Source: Flectobacillus longus | Lineage (GTDB): Bacteria; Bacteroidota; Bacteroidia; Cytophagales; Spirosomataceae | NCBI RefSeq assembly: GCF_030056705.1 | Contig: NZ_JASHIC010000004.1 | Coordinates: 186,001-250,000 of the forward strand | DNA length: 64,000 bases | Reading direction: 5' to 3' | Part shown: positions 9,466 through 18,705 of the stretch, piece by piece | How the letters are laid out: every line of letters begins with the position of its first letter | Position numbering within the stretch: the first letter of the stretch is position 1 | Translations under genes and position numbers: made by a program | The notes under the pieces: model-generated | Database searches by the model: none | Seen by the model: only the letters and a program-made list of their open reading frames with translations | Told to the model about the DNA's origin: nothing

Positions 9466-10812
9466 ATGAAAAAGAGTTTTTATTCTGCTCTGCTGTCTAT
9501 ATCTCTGCTTAGTTTTACTGGATATTCACAACAAACCACTGCGCCCACCCAGACTTTTCAGGAGTTAATGGACTTAGGGGTAGTTCAGAGTCGTCAGGGC
9601 AACTATCCACTAGCTCAAAATTATTTCACACAGGCAATTCAGCTTCAACCAGACAACGCGGTAGCATATTATAGCCGTGGTGTCACTAAGTCAAACCTTA
9701 AAGATAACCGTGGTGCTATCAATGATTTTGACAAAGCTATCGAATTAAACCCAAGATATTCTGATGCTTATATTGGTCGTGGAACTAGTAAAGCAAGACA
9801 AGAAGACCATAAAGGTGCTCTTCAAGACTACAATCGTGGTATTGATTTGAATCCTGTAGATGCTAATGCTTATTTTAGTCGTGGCTACAGTAAATCAAAA
9901 TTAGAAAACTATAAAGGAGCCCTTTCGGATTACAACAAATCCTTGGACTTGACTCCAGATAATGCTTTGGGTTATGCTGCTCGTGGCGTAGTAAAGCAAA
10001 AATTGGAAGACTTTAAGGGTAGTTTGGAAGATTTCTCGAAAGCCATTGAACTAAGTCCTAAGCGTCCATCTTCTTATTCTGGTCGTGCTTACAGTAAAAT
10101 GAAAATGGGTGATTACAAAGGTGCTGTTGCTGATTATGGCAAAGCTCTTGAAATTAGCCCAGAAGATGCTGAATCACTTTACTATCGTGGTTACTGCAAA
10201 AGTCAAACAGAAGATTTTGCTGGTGCCCAAATCGATTTTGACCGTGCATTGAGCCAAGACCCAGAAAACGCACCAGCGTATTATGGTCGTGGTTTTGCAA
10301 AAAATAAGCTTGGACGCACGAAAGAAGCTATCGATGATTTTAATAAAGCTATTGCAATTGGTAACATCGAAGCCAAAAAAGTGCTTTATACAGGTCCTAT
10401 TACCAAACAAGTTTTGGACGAGTTACGCAGTGGTGTAAGTGAGCGTTTGAAAATGGCAGAAATGACTTCTGAACGCTCAGAAGTATATTATAACCGTGGG
10501 CTGTCAAAAGCAAAAATTGGTGATACCAAAGCCGCTATTGAAGATTACAACAAAGCTATTGCTCTTAATCCAACTTTTGCAGAAGCTTATTTTACTAGAG
10601 GAATGGTAAAGTCTCAGATTGGTGACCAACGTGGTGCTATTCAGGATTGTACAAATGCCCTTAAGCTAAATCCAAAATATGCAGAAGCATACTACGTTCG
10701 TGGTATTATTCGCCATGCTTTGGGTGATACTGACGGATGTAATGACTTAAGTAAAGCAGGTGAATTAGGTTATACAGCAGCTTATGCAGTAATTCGTGAT
10801 TATTGCAACTAG
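9466..10812 (+). CDS. Exported tetratricopeptide-repeat protein
   Basis: 448 residues: a signal peptide (about residues 1-21, GYSQQ at the cut) followed almost entirely by 34-residue TPR units, about eleven, with the pattern AYY.RG..K..L.D..GA..D..KA..L.P. A non-TPR insert lies near residues 305-340 (VLYTGPITKQVLDELRSGV). TPRs make a protein-binding superhelix; no catalytic domain is present. It is likely a periplasmic or outer-membrane scaffold. It stands alone, convergent with amn through a shared terminator. Confidence 0.9.
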   Translation: MKKSFYSALLSISLLSFTGYSQQTTAPTQTFQELMDLGVVQSRQGNYPLAQNYFTQAIQLQPDNAVAYYSRGVTKSNLKDNRGAINDFDKAIELNPRYSDAYIGRGTSKARQEDHKGALQDYNRGIDLNPVDANAYFSRGYSKSKLENYKGALSDYNKSLDLTPDNALGYAARGVVKQKLEDFKGSLEDFSKAIELSPKRPSSYSGRAYSKMKMGDYKGAVADYGKALEISPEDAESLYYRGYCKSQTEDFAGAQIDFDRALSQDPENAPAYYGRGFAKNKLGRTKEAIDDFNKAIAIGNIEAKKVLYTGPITKQVLDELRSGVSERLKMAEMTSERSEVYYNRGLSKAKIGDTKAAIEDYNKAIALNPTFAEAYFTRGMVKSQIGDQRGAIQDCTNALKLNPKYAEAYYVRGIIRHALGDTDGCNDLSKAGELGYTAAYAVIRDYCN

Positions 10813-10834
10813 TATAAAAGTTTTTCTGGTAAAT

Positions 10835-10866
10835 AAAAAACCTGCCTCATCAGCAGGTTTTTTTTA
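10835..10866. terminator. Bidirectional terminator between TPR gene and amn
   Basis: AAAAAACCTGC, a 7-base loop, then GCAGGTTTTTTTT. GC-rich stem core with A and T tracts on both sides, placed between two convergent stop codons. Confidence 0.9.
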
Positions 10867-10870
10867 TTGC

Positions 10871-11644
10871 TTATTCAAATCTTAAGTGTTTCACCGATTC
10901 ACCTGACATGGCTAGTTCTTCGAGAGAATCAATTCCTATTTGAAGATGTTTTTCTACATAATTAGCGGTGATTTTCTTATCACTTTCTTCAGTTTTTACA
11001 CCATCGGGCGTCATTGGGTTATCCGAAACTAACAACAAAGCTCCATGAGGTATCTTGTTGGCAAAACCTACCGTAAAGATAGTAGCCGTTTCCATATCGA
11101 TGCCCATCGCACGAATATCTGTCAAATATTGCTTGAATTGCTCATCATGCTCCCAAACACGACGGTTTGTGGTATAAACCAAGCCTGTCCAATAATCTAG
11201 TTCATGTTTTTTAATCATTGAAGAAACAGCTCTTTGCAAACGGAAAGAAGGAAGTGCAGGAACTTCTTTGGGCATATACTCATCCGAAGTACCCTCTCCT
11301 CTTACTGCTGCAATAGGCAAAATCAAATCTCCAAGACCAAGGTTCTTTTTCAACCCCCCACATTTTCCTAAAAATAGTACAGCTTTGGGAGAAATAGCAG
11401 TCAAAATATCCATTACAGTAGCGGCCATTGGCGAGCCCATACCAAAATTGATAATCGTAATATTATTTGCTGTGGCTGTTTGCATGGGTCTATCTATACC
11501 ATTAATTGGTACATCAAATTGTTCTGCAAACATATCAACATAATTTTTGAAGTTTGTCAATAGAATGTATTGACCAAAGTCTTCGATAGCTGTGCCAGTA
11601 TATCGTGGCAACCAGTTTGTCACAATTTCTTCTTTTGTTTTCAT
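10871..11644 (-). CDS. amn: AMP nucleosidase, short Bacteroidetes form
   Basis: 257 residues, much shorter than the E. coli Amn of about 484 because the N-terminal regulatory domain is absent. It is a nucleoside-phosphorylase-fold enzyme: NFGMGSPMAA (residues about 67-76), LGKCGGL near 92, and GIDMETATIFTVGF near 180 where the Glu binds the ribose. SDNPMT near 209 carries the Asp of the family. It splits AMP into adenine and ribose 5-phosphate in the cytoplasm. Related purine/uridine phosphorylases are the main alternative, but the overall sequence fits annotated Bacteroidetes AMP nucleosidases. Confidence 0.85.
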   Translation of the reverse strand: MKTKEEIVTNWLPRYTGTAIEDFGQYILLTNFKNYVDMFAEQFDVPINGIDRPMQTATANNITIINFGMGSPMAATVMDILTAISPKAVLFLGKCGGLKKNLGLGDLILPIAAVRGEGTSDEYMPKEVPALPSFRLQRAVSSMIKKHELDYWTGLVYTTNRRVWEHDEQFKQYLTDIRAMGIDMETATIFTVGFANKIPHGALLLVSDNPMTPDGVKTEESDKKITANYVEKHLQIGIDSLEELAMSGESVKHLRFE

Positions 11645-11706
11645 ACTTGATGAAGTCGTGGTTTTGTTTAAAAGTTAATTAATTGGGAAAAGGGAGACTG
11701 ATCTAA

Positions 11707-11850
11707 ATGATGAATTTTGAGTGATGAATTGTGAATGTAAAATACTATTGACCCGATAGCTACAATACTATGAAATTCAACCCATTTTGAATAGTAAATC
11801 GTGATAATTAAAAATTTACACTCAAAATTCACCACTCAAAACTCATCACT
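11707..11850. repeat. Family B inverted repeat in a divergent intergenic region
   Basis: The left arm (11707-11743) contains GATGAATTTTGAGTGATG and the right arm (11813-11850) its imperfect reverse complement CACTCAAAACTCATCAC, giving about 37-base arms with a handful of mismatches around a 70-base middle. The region 11645-12158 lies between divergent genes, so this palindrome cannot be a terminator for either neighbour. I see no other gene in that 514-base gap. Confidence 0.75.
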
Positions 11851-12158
11851 AATATTTATTATCTATAGCCCTTTAAAATAAGGTGTGCTGAAGCAGGTAC
11901 GCCATTTTTTAAATGCGTAACATATCAAAACACAAAAAAGAATGTTATTTTAACAGTTTAATACTACGATGGTATTTTCTGAGAAACAAGAATAAGTCAT
12001 GATTTAAACGAATCTTAAACTTGTTTTAACTAAAAGTGTCTAATTTTTATTACTAAATTTTGTTAGACAAGAAGTACTGCCTTTTTGAGGCTAACTGACA
12101 GGCTACGAGTCTGTTAAGATTTATCTAATTTTCATAACAAACTGTGCAGTAGAAATAC

Positions 12159-12602
12159 ATGGAATTATTGAACCTTCCTACATTTGACTACAAGTTACAA
12201 AAAAAAGATGGGAAATTATACATTTTCGATCAGCTTCGTAAAAAGTATTTGTTTCTAACTCCTGAAGAATGGGTTCGACAACACTTTGTCAACTATCTTA
12301 TTGTTCATTTGTCATATCCAAAAAGTCTTATCAAACTTGAATCGGGGCTTTCTTATAACAATGTCCAAAAACGTACTGATATTCAGGTATTTGACAGAAT
12401 GGGTCAGCTATTTATGGTTATCGAATGTAAAGCTCCCTATGTTCCACTTACACAAGCGGTGTTTGAACAAGTGGCTCAATATAATCATACTTTGCGTAGT
12501 CCTTATGTAGTAATTACTAATGGCATGAGTCAATACTGTTGTCAAACAAATTGGGATACCTTCCAGATTAACTTTTTGGAAAACCTACCCCTATTCCCAT
12601 AA
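12159..12602 (+). CDS. HsdR N-terminal-domain-like protein (PD-(D/E)xK fold)
   Basis: 147 residues. It matches the type I restriction enzyme R-subunit N-terminal domain as a stand-alone protein: a helix with WVRQHFVNYLI, then TDIQVFD with Asp74 and MVIECKAP with Glu89 and Lys91, the PD-(D/E)xK catalytic set, followed by a QVAQYN helix. There is no helicase, methylase or specificity subunit beside it, so this is not a restriction system; such short proteins are frequent single genes in Bacteroidetes. Nuclease activity is possible from the intact residues but unproven. A housekeeping DNA-repair or nucleic-acid role is inference only. Confidence 0.8.
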   Translation: MELLNLPTFDYKLQKKDGKLYIFDQLRKKYLFLTPEEWVRQHFVNYLIVHLSYPKSLIKLESGLSYNNVQKRTDIQVFDRMGQLFMVIECKAPYVPLTQAVFEQVAQYNHTLRSPYVVITNGMSQYCCQTNWDTFQINFLENLPLFP

Positions 12603-12653
12603 TTTCATAAATTCATAACTACAAAGCCACACTATCATTGCTGTATGATTATG

Positions 12654-12661
12654 TATCTTTG
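12654..12661 (+). promoter_or_regulatory. Candidate -7 element deciding the PafA start
   Basis: TATCTTTG matches TAnnTTTG. It lies 20 bases before the ATG at 12681 and inside the possible 12-codon upstream extension (ATG 12645). If this is the promoter, translation cannot begin at 12645, which agrees with the signal peptide starting at 12681. Confidence 0.45.
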
Positions 12662-12680
12662 TCAAAAAACTACCTTCATT

Positions 12681-14357
12681 ATGAACAAAAAACTCATAAC
12701 ACTGCTTGCTGGACTTTGTGCTGTTGTCACAGATTTATCTGCTCAAACTTCAATAAAGAGTACCTCTAAAGCTACCACAGCAGTTGTAAAAACAGTTCCT
12801 AGTAAACCCAAATTGGTGATTGGTATTGTTGTCGATCAAATGAGATATGACTACTTGTACCGTTACAGCAATAAATATACAGCAGGAGGATTCAAGCGTT
12901 TGATGGGCGAAGGCTTCAATTGCCGTAATCACCATTACGATTATGTACCAACTGTTACAGCAGCTGGGCACGCAGCTATCTTTACAGGCTCAGTGCCTGC
13001 GGTAGATGGTATTATCGGAAACGAATGGTTTGATAGCAAATCTGGACGTACCGTTTATTGTGTAGAAGATTCGACAGTAAAAACAGTAGGAGCGTCTACT
13101 TCTGCGGGGTTGATGTCACCCAAAAACTTATTGGTTTCAACTATTACAGACCAAGTAAAAATTGCTCAAAATCATCAAAGCAAAACAATTGGTATTGCCT
13201 TGAAAGACCGTGGCGCTATTTTACCAGCTGGTCATACAGCCAACGCTGCTTATTGGTTTGATTCAAAAGATGGTTTCTGGATTTCATCTTCATTTTATAT
13301 GAATGAATTGCCAAACTGGGTTAAAGAATTTAATGCTCAGAAAAATCCTCAAAAATATGTAGCAAAAGGTTGGAATACTTTGTTACCAATCGAGCAATAC
13401 ACTGAAAGTACTCCTGATGATCAACCATTTGAAGGGAAATTGAGCGGTGAACAAAAACCAGTATTTCCTCATGAGCTTGCAGCACAAGCAGGTGTGAATC
13501 TATTGGAAGTGATTCGTTCGACGCCGTATGGTAACTCACTAACTAAAGATTTTGCAGTTTCGGCTATCCAAAATGAGCAATTAGGAAAAGGCGCAAGCAC
13601 CGATTTCTTGACAGTAAGCTTTTCTTCAACAGATTACGTAGGTCACGCCTTTGGGCCAAACTCGATTGAGGCAGAAGATACTTATATCCGTTTGGATAGA
13701 GAAATTGCGTCATTGTTAAGTTTCTTAGATACTTACTTAGGCAAAGACAATGTACTAGTATTCTTGAGTGCCGACCACGGTGTAGCAGACGTGCCTGGCT
13801 ATTGGCAGTCCAAAAAACTTCCTGCTGGAACAACCGACGGACTTGCAATCACTAATACTGTAAAAGACGCACTAAAAGCTTCTTTTGGCGAGGGAGATTA
13901 TGTAAGAGCTGATGAAAACAATCAAATTTACTTAAACCATGAGACCTTGAAAACAAGAAATATTTCTCGTGCTCAAGTATTTGAGGTAGTTCAAGCAGCA
14001 CTCTTGAAAAGGCCTGAAGTTGCCAATGTAGTTGATCTTCAAAATCTTGCGAATGCTACTGTACCAGAATATCAGATTGGTTATATCAAAAATGGCTACA
14101 ATGTCAAACGTAGTGGAGATATTCTTTACTTCTTAAACCCAGGATGGTTTACAGGACGTAAAACAGGTACAACACACGGTTCGGTATATCGCTATGATAC
14201 GCATATTCCATTGTTGTGGTATGGCTGGAAAATCAAACACGGTGAAACCTCTAAGCGTACAAATATATCTGATATTGCCCCTACAGTTGCAGATTTATTA
14301 GATGTACTAGAACCCAACGGTACCGTTGGTAATATCATTACAGATGTCGTAAAATAG
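12681..14357 (+). CDS. pafA: PafA-type alkaline phosphatase
   Basis: 558 residues from ATG 12681, chosen because it begins directly with a signal peptide (MNKKLITLLAGLCAVVTDLSA). The core has VIGIVVDQMRYDYL with metal-binding Asp, then VPTVTAAGHAAIFTG with Thr93 as the expected nucleophile in place of Ser, SSTDYVGHAFGP with Asp/His metal ligands, and LSADHGV with Asp-His. The final ligand His appears in TGTTHGS. This is the phosphate-irrepressible phosphomonoesterase family of Bacteroidetes, acting in the periplasm or secreted to free phosphate from organic esters. It is followed by its own terminator. Confidence 0.92.
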   Translation: MNKKLITLLAGLCAVVTDLSAQTSIKSTSKATTAVVKTVPSKPKLVIGIVVDQMRYDYLYRYSNKYTAGGFKRLMGEGFNCRNHHYDYVPTVTAAGHAAIFTGSVPAVDGIIGNEWFDSKSGRTVYCVEDSTVKTVGASTSAGLMSPKNLLVSTITDQVKIAQNHQSKTIGIALKDRGAILPAGHTANAAYWFDSKDGFWISSSFYMNELPNWVKEFNAQKNPQKYVAKGWNTLLPIEQYTESTPDDQPFEGKLSGEQKPVFPHELAAQAGVNLLEVIRSTPYGNSLTKDFAVSAIQNEQLGKGASTDFLTVSFSSTDYVGHAFGPNSIEAEDTYIRLDREIASLLSFLDTYLGKDNVLVFLSADHGVADVPGYWQSKKLPAGTTDGLAITNTVKDALKASFGEGDYVRADENNQIYLNHETLKTRNISRAQVFEVVQAALLKRPEVANVVDLQNLANATVPEYQIGYIKNGYNVKRSGDILYFLNPGWFTGRKTGTTHGSVYRYDTHIPLLWYGWKIKHGETSKRTNISDIAPTVADLLDVLEPNGTVGNIITDVVK

Positions 14358-14380
14358 TACGAATGTTTGTTCCTTTTACT

Positions 14381-14412
14381 AAAAGAGACCTAATTAAGAT
14401 TGGGTCTCTTTT
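14381..14412 (+). terminator. Terminator after the phosphatase gene
   Basis: AAAAGAGACC, a 12-base loop, GGTCTCTTTT, then ACTTTTCT. It lies 24 bases after the stop. Confidence 0.8.
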
Positions 14413-14433
14413 ACTTTTCTAGAGAAAATAACT

Positions 14434-14441
14434 TATTTTTG
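14434..14441 (+). promoter_or_regulatory. Possible -7 element before ugd
   Basis: TATTTTTG fits TAnnTTTG, about 120 bases ahead of the ugd start and directly after the preceding terminator. Weak because such boxes occur by chance in T-rich DNA. Confidence 0.25.
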
Positions 14442-14559
14442 AAAAATAACTAGTTTGGTATGATTCATGCAGGAAAAGGTATAAATTCATAAAGAATTTT
14501 TAACGCTTAACCCGCATTTTATATTTTCCCAACTTTAATCGAATATATCATCTGAATTT

Positions 14560-15873
14560 ATGAAAATCGCTGTAATTGGAACAGGCTATGTGGGTCTTGT
14601 AACAGGGACTTGCTTTGCCGAGACAGGCAATCAAGTAACCTGTGTTGATATCGACGAAAAGAAAGTCGAAAAAATGAAGAATGGTATCATTCCTATCTAT
14701 GAGCCAGGCTTGGACGTATTGTTCAACAGAAATACTGCTGAAGGGCGATTGAAATTTACGACCAATTTGGCAGAAGGAATCAAAGATGCCAAGGTAATCT
14801 TTTTGGCCTTGCCAACCCCTCCAGGCGAAGATGGCTCAGCAGATTTGAAATATATCTTGAAAGTTGCTGATGATTTAGGCCCTATTCTTGACCAGTATGT
14901 GGTTATTATCGATAAAAGTACTGTTCCAGTAGGAACTGCCGAGAAAGTACACGCAGCTATTGCTAAAAATGCTTCTGAAGAACTTTTTGATGTGGTATCC
15001 AATCCTGAGTTTTTGCGTGAAGGTGTAGCTGTAGAAGACTTTATGAAGCCTGACCGTGTGGTTATTGGTACTCGTTCGGACAAAGCAAAAGCTGTGATGA
15101 ACAAGTTGTATGCACCATTGGTACGTCAGGGTAATCCTGTTATCTTCATGGATGAGCGTTCGGCTGAAATGACCAAATATGCAGCGAATGCGTTCTTGGC
15201 TACTAAAATCACGTTTATGAACGAGATTGCCAACCTTTGTGAAAAAGTGGGTGCTAATGTAGACGATATCCGTCGTGGTATTGGTACAGACTCTCGTATC
15301 GGAAAGCGCTTCTTATTTGCTGGTATTGGTTATGGCGGTAGCTGTTTTCCTAAGGACGTTCAGGCTTTAGCAAAAACATCGTCAGATAATGAATACGAGT
15401 TCCAAATCTTGAAGGCTGTTATGAACGTAAATGAAGGCCAAAAGACTAAATTAATCCCAACTATCAAAGAACACTTCGGTGGTGATTTGAAAGGCAAAGT
15501 ATTTGCGATGTGGGGCTTGGCATTCAAACCATACACTGATGATATTCGTGAAGCTCCAGCTTTATACAATATTGAAGAGTTATTGGCTGAGGGCGTAACT
15601 ATCAAGGCATTTGACCCAGAGGCAATGGAAAATGTGAAGGGAGTAATCGGAGATGTTATCACCTATACAAAAGGTCCTTACGAAGCAATCAAAGATGCTG
15701 ATGCGGTATTGATTATGACTGAATGGCCACAATTCCGTACACCAGAATTTGAGGTAATGGATGTGTTGTTGAAAAACAAAGTAATCTTCGACGGTCGTAA
15801 CTTGTACGAACTAGATCAAATGAAAGAACTAGGTTATACTTACTACTCAGTAGGTAGAGACGCAGTTAAATAA
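14560..15873 (+). CDS. ugd: UDP-glucose 6-dehydrogenase
   Basis: 437 residues, standard length. The N-terminal Rossmann motif is GTGYVGLVTGTCFAETG (residues 7-23). The catalytic region is GYGGSCFPKDVQAL with the Cys nucleophile near residue 262, and the central helix has KYAANAFLATKITFMNE. The C-terminal NAD/UDP-binding domain contains WGLAFKPYTDDIREAPA. It oxidises UDP-glucose to UDP-glucuronate using two NAD+. It is followed 73 bases on by the gene that decarboxylates its product, so the two form a UDP-xylose route for surface polysaccharide. Confidence 0.96.
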   Translation: MKIAVIGTGYVGLVTGTCFAETGNQVTCVDIDEKKVEKMKNGIIPIYEPGLDVLFNRNTAEGRLKFTTNLAEGIKDAKVIFLALPTPPGEDGSADLKYILKVADDLGPILDQYVVIIDKSTVPVGTAEKVHAAIAKNASEELFDVVSNPEFLREGVAVEDFMKPDRVVIGTRSDKAKAVMNKLYAPLVRQGNPVIFMDERSAEMTKYAANAFLATKITFMNEIANLCEKVGANVDDIRRGIGTDSRIGKRFLFAGIGYGGSCFPKDVQALAKTSSDNEYEFQILKAVMNVNEGQKTKLIPTIKEHFGGDLKGKVFAMWGLAFKPYTDDIREAPALYNIEELLAEGVTIKAFDPEAMENVKGVIGDVITYTKGPYEAIKDADAVLIMTEWPQFRTPEFEVMDVLLKNKVIFDGRNLYELDQMKELGYTYYSVGRDAVK

Positions 15874-15884
15874 TGGTGAATTGT

Positions 15885-15930
15885 GATTTAGTGAATGAGT
15901 GTATTATAAAAAATATTCGTTCACTAAATC
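15885..15930. repeat. Family A short palindrome inside the ugd-uxs gap
   Basis: GATTTAGTGAA and TTCACTAAATC form an 11-bp stem with further partial pairing outside it. It starts 11 bases after the ugd stop. The same GATTTAGTG/GAATGAGTG words recur after other plus-strand genes in the window. It could cause attenuation or mRNA processing between the two operon genes. Confidence 0.65.
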
Positions 15931-15946
15931 GCGAAATCTAAACAAT

Positions 15947-16936
15947 ATGAAACGAGTATTAATCACAGGTGGAGCGGGTTTTTTAGGCTCTCACCTTTGC
16001 GATAGATTTATCAAAGAAGGTTATCATGTTATTGCAATGGATAACCTTATTACAGGTGACTTAAAAAATATTGAGCACTTGTTCAAATTACCTAACTTCG
16101 AGTTTTATCACCACGATGTATCGAAGTTTATCCACGTTCCAGGCGAATTAGATTATATTCTTCACTTTGCTTCACCAGCTTCTCCGATTGACTACTTGAA
16201 GATTCCAATTCAGACCTTGAAAGTAGGTTCATTGGGTATTCATAACTGTTTGGGATTGGCTCGTGTTAAGAATGCAAGAGTATTGATTGCCTCTACTTCG
16301 GAAGTTTATGGTGACCCAACGGTACACCCACAAACAGAGGAATATTGGGGTAATGTAAACCCAGTAGGTCCACGTGGAGTATATGACGAAGCAAAACGTT
16401 TCCAAGAAGCTATGACGATGGCATACCATACCTATCATGGCTTAGAAACTCGTATTGTTCGTATCTTTAATACTTACGGTCCAAGAATGCGATTGAACGA
16501 CGGTCGTGTATTGCCAGCATTTATCGGTCAAGCGTTGCGTGGAGAGGACTTAACAATGTTTGGTGACGGTTCACAAACACGTTCATTCTGTTTCGTTGAC
16601 GATTTAGTAGAAGGTATCTATCGTTTGTTGTTGAGCGACTATGCTTATCCAGTAAACATTGGTAATCCAGATGAAATCACAATCAAAGAATTTGGTGAAG
16701 AAATCATCAAATTAACTGGAACAAACCAGAAATTGATTTCATTACCATTACCAAAAGACGACCCGAAACAACGCCAACCAAATATCACAAAAGCACAGGA
16801 GCTTTTAGGTTGGGAGCCAAAAGTTAATCGTGCAGAAGGTCTAAAGATCACTTACGAATACTTCAAGTCATTACCAAACGATGAGCTATACAAAATGGCA
16901 GATCACAGAGGTTTTGAAAATTACGAAAGAAAATAA
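15947..16936 (+). CDS. UDP-glucuronate decarboxylase (UDP-xylose synthase), SDR family
   Basis: 329 residues from ATG 15947; an in-frame ATG at 15899 would add 16 residues translated from a repeat and is rejected. The N-terminus has [14 protein letters not shown] (NAD Rossmann). The catalytic parts are TSEVYGDP with Thr/Ser-Ser/Thr-Glu and YDEAKRFQE with the Tyr-x3-Lys pair. [18 protein letters not shown] and [12 protein letters not shown] are typical of UXS rather than of UDP-glucose epimerases. It converts UDP-glucuronate to UDP-xylose, using the product of the upstream ugd. Cytoplasmic. Confidence 0.93.
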   Translation: MKRVLITGGAGFLGSHLCDRFIKEGYHVIAMDNLITGDLKNIEHLFKLPNFEFYHHDVSKFIHVPGELDYILHFASPASPIDYLKIPIQTLKVGSLGIHNCLGLARVKNARVLIASTSEVYGDPTVHPQTEEYWGNVNPVGPRGVYDEAKRFQEAMTMAYHTYHGLETRIVRIFNTYGPRMRLNDGRVLPAFIGQALRGEDLTMFGDGSQTRSFCFVDDLVEGIYRLLLSDYAYPVNIGNPDEITIKEFGEEIIKLTGTNQKLISLPLPKDDPKQRQPNITKAQELLGWEPKVNRAEGLKITYEYFKSLPNDELYKMADHRGFENYERK

Positions 16937-16998
16937 CTTTAAATTTAAGTAAATAGCCCACTAAGTGTTTAGTGGGCTATTTACTTAAACTTAAAGTT
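16935..16998. terminator. 30-bp-stem bidirectional terminator
   Basis: A near-perfect inverted repeat of about 30 bases per arm (AGTAAATAGCCCACTAA / TTAGTGGGCTATTTACT at the core), 4-base loop, one mismatch. It begins inside the stop codon of the decarboxylase gene and ends 15 bases before the stop of the convergent lipoprotein gene. Confidence 0.85.
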
Positions 16999-17012
16999 AT
17001 TTTGAGAACGTA

Positions 17013-18407
17013 TTACAAATTATGTAGAGGAATTGAATTATAAACAATAGTCCCATCGTTATAAATAATTTGTAACCCAATCTCTTGAAGAGAGAATGTA
17101 CTATTAGATAAAGGGAATATATAGTTTTGATAGTTACTTTCAAAATCATTTAATGGTATAAATGGAGAATTTAATGTTTGTTGAGGAAATCCTTTATCGA
17201 TAAATTTTGCCTTTATTTGAGAAATTTGCCCCGAAATAGCTGGATTAATTGAAAGAACAGAGGTGATAAAGTTAGCAGGTAATCTTAGTTCATAATAATA
17301 ACTTGTATAACCTGGGTTTTCATTGTCAGCATATTCCACTAAATAATATGGGATTGGATTAATATTATATACTCCCCATGGAATCGATTGAATTGCATGG
17401 TATGCAGTAGTGTTAATAGGCTTCAAATATACACTAAATGATGTTTTGGGAGAAATGAGACTTAATGTACCGTTTTGAGTAATAGTTCCATTTAATTTTA
17501 TATTGTAGCTACTAGGAGTACCTCCACCAGTAAAACCTGAAACTGCATCAATAAGTGAACCTAAAATAGTTCCTGAATTCTGCCATACCAATGAATTTAT
17601 ATCTTTTTTTACGATTTTTGCAATTGGGTCAACAGTTGAAGCAATAAATGACGATAATATTTTTGTTCCATCCCAAAAACTCATACCACCTACTTGTGGC
17701 TGTGCACTTCCATCGAGTGATATATTTCCAGTTAACTGCAATGATTGATCTACAATATCTGATACAGAAATATTAAATGCTGAAAAATCATCAAAATTTG
17801 AAGAATAACCCTGAACATTAAATTCAGCAACCATCCATTGCTGCGGACCTGCAAATGTTACAGCACTTTGTGAAAAGTTATTCGTTGCATTTCCATTTAT
17901 CAAATCAGCTCTTGTACTAGAAAATTTGAATGAGTTTGGATAGGAACTAGCTGAAGCAAAACTAAGTTTAATTTGCTGCGAAGTTGCAAGTACATTTGAT
18001 GTATTTAAAACACAAACCCTTAACAGCCCTCTATATTTATTGTACAGTAATAAAAAAGGGAAAGTATTTGCGTCCGTCGAGGTTCCAAAATCACGAGCTA
18101 CAAGCATCCATCCTTGATTTGGATACATATCAGCTAGACTTGGATTTGTATTTCCAAAAATTTTCTGAGAACCATCTAAGAATGGATTCAAAGTTGATAC
18201 AGAGCCTATACTACCCGATGCATTATTAAAATAGACATACCAATTAGAGGTAGTCCAGTCCCAATTAGGGTTTAAATTAGGGTCTCCCGCAGGTAATGTT
18301 CTTTGAGCAGAAGGTTTATGTAAGTCTTGCTCTTTAAGGAGGGAATCTTGATTACATGACACAAGAACATAACAGAATAGGTAGAAAATAAATTTATACT
18401 TTTTCAT
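17013..18407 (-). CDS. Lipoprotein of unknown function
   Basis: 464 residues. The N-terminus (MKKYKFIFYLFCYVLVSCNQ) is a type II signal peptide with lipobox LVSC, Cys18. Beyond that I recognise no domain. The mature part is rich in Ser, Asn, Tyr and aromatic beta-type segments with a Gly-rich turn (GFTGGGTPSS, about residue 295). It uses more AT-rich codons than its neighbours by eye and stands alone between two strong terminators, so it may be a recent acquisition. Probably surface- or periplasm-exposed. Function unknown. Confidence 0.75.
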   Translation of the reverse strand: MKKYKFIFYLFCYVLVSCNQDSLLKEQDLHKPSAQRTLPAGDPNLNPNWDWTTSNWYVYFNNASGSIGSVSTLNPFLDGSQKIFGNTNPSLADMYPNQGWMLVARDFGTSTDANTFPFLLLYNKYRGLLRVCVLNTSNVLATSQQIKLSFASASSYPNSFKFSSTRADLINGNATNNFSQSAVTFAGPQQWMVAEFNVQGYSSNFDDFSAFNISVSDIVDQSLQLTGNISLDGSAQPQVGGMSFWDGTKILSSFIASTVDPIAKIVKKDINSLVWQNSGTILGSLIDAVSGFTGGGTPSSYNIKLNGTITQNGTLSLISPKTSFSVYLKPINTTAYHAIQSIPWGVYNINPIPYYLVEYADNENPGYTSYYYELRLPANFITSVLSINPAISGQISQIKAKFIDKGFPQQTLNSPFIPLNDFESNYQNYIFPLSNSTFSLQEIGLQIIYNDGTIVYNSIPLHNL

Positions 18408-18705
18408 TATTTGATTTGATTTATTGGTGAACTAACTAATTTACTTATAAAAATATCATAGATATAATAACTAAGATCAATAGGTCTTAAACCAATATGC
18501 TTAAGCATATTTAGATAAAAATCAAATATTATAGAAGCTAAGTACAATAGATATAAAAATATGAAAAAATAATGAAAAAGCTATTTTACTTCATTTAATT
18601 TATTTTTTCTTCGATAATAATTACTAACTCCAATTTTATGGGATAAACTATTAAAATAACTTTTAAGTAAATTTATATATCATGAAATATCTAAGCTTAT
18701 GGGTT
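18408..18705. other. AT-rich gene-free region upstream of the lipoprotein gene
   Basis: No credible reading frame. It holds a perfect 16-base palindrome ATATGCTTAAGCATAT at 18495-18510, 88 bases upstream of the lipoprotein start, a possible operator. Otherwise simple AT-rich sequence. Confidence 0.5.
18495..18510. promoter_or_regulatory. Perfect 16-bp palindrome, possible operator
   Basis: ATATGCTTAAGCATAT is self-complementary with no spacer, upstream of the unknown lipoprotein gene. No regulator gene is next to it, and the sequence is short enough in AT-rich DNA to be chance. Confidence 0.3.

Noticed and set aside
12159-12602. Type I restriction-modification locus
   Set aside because: Only an HsdR N-terminal-like domain is present; no helicase, methylase or specificity gene within the window.
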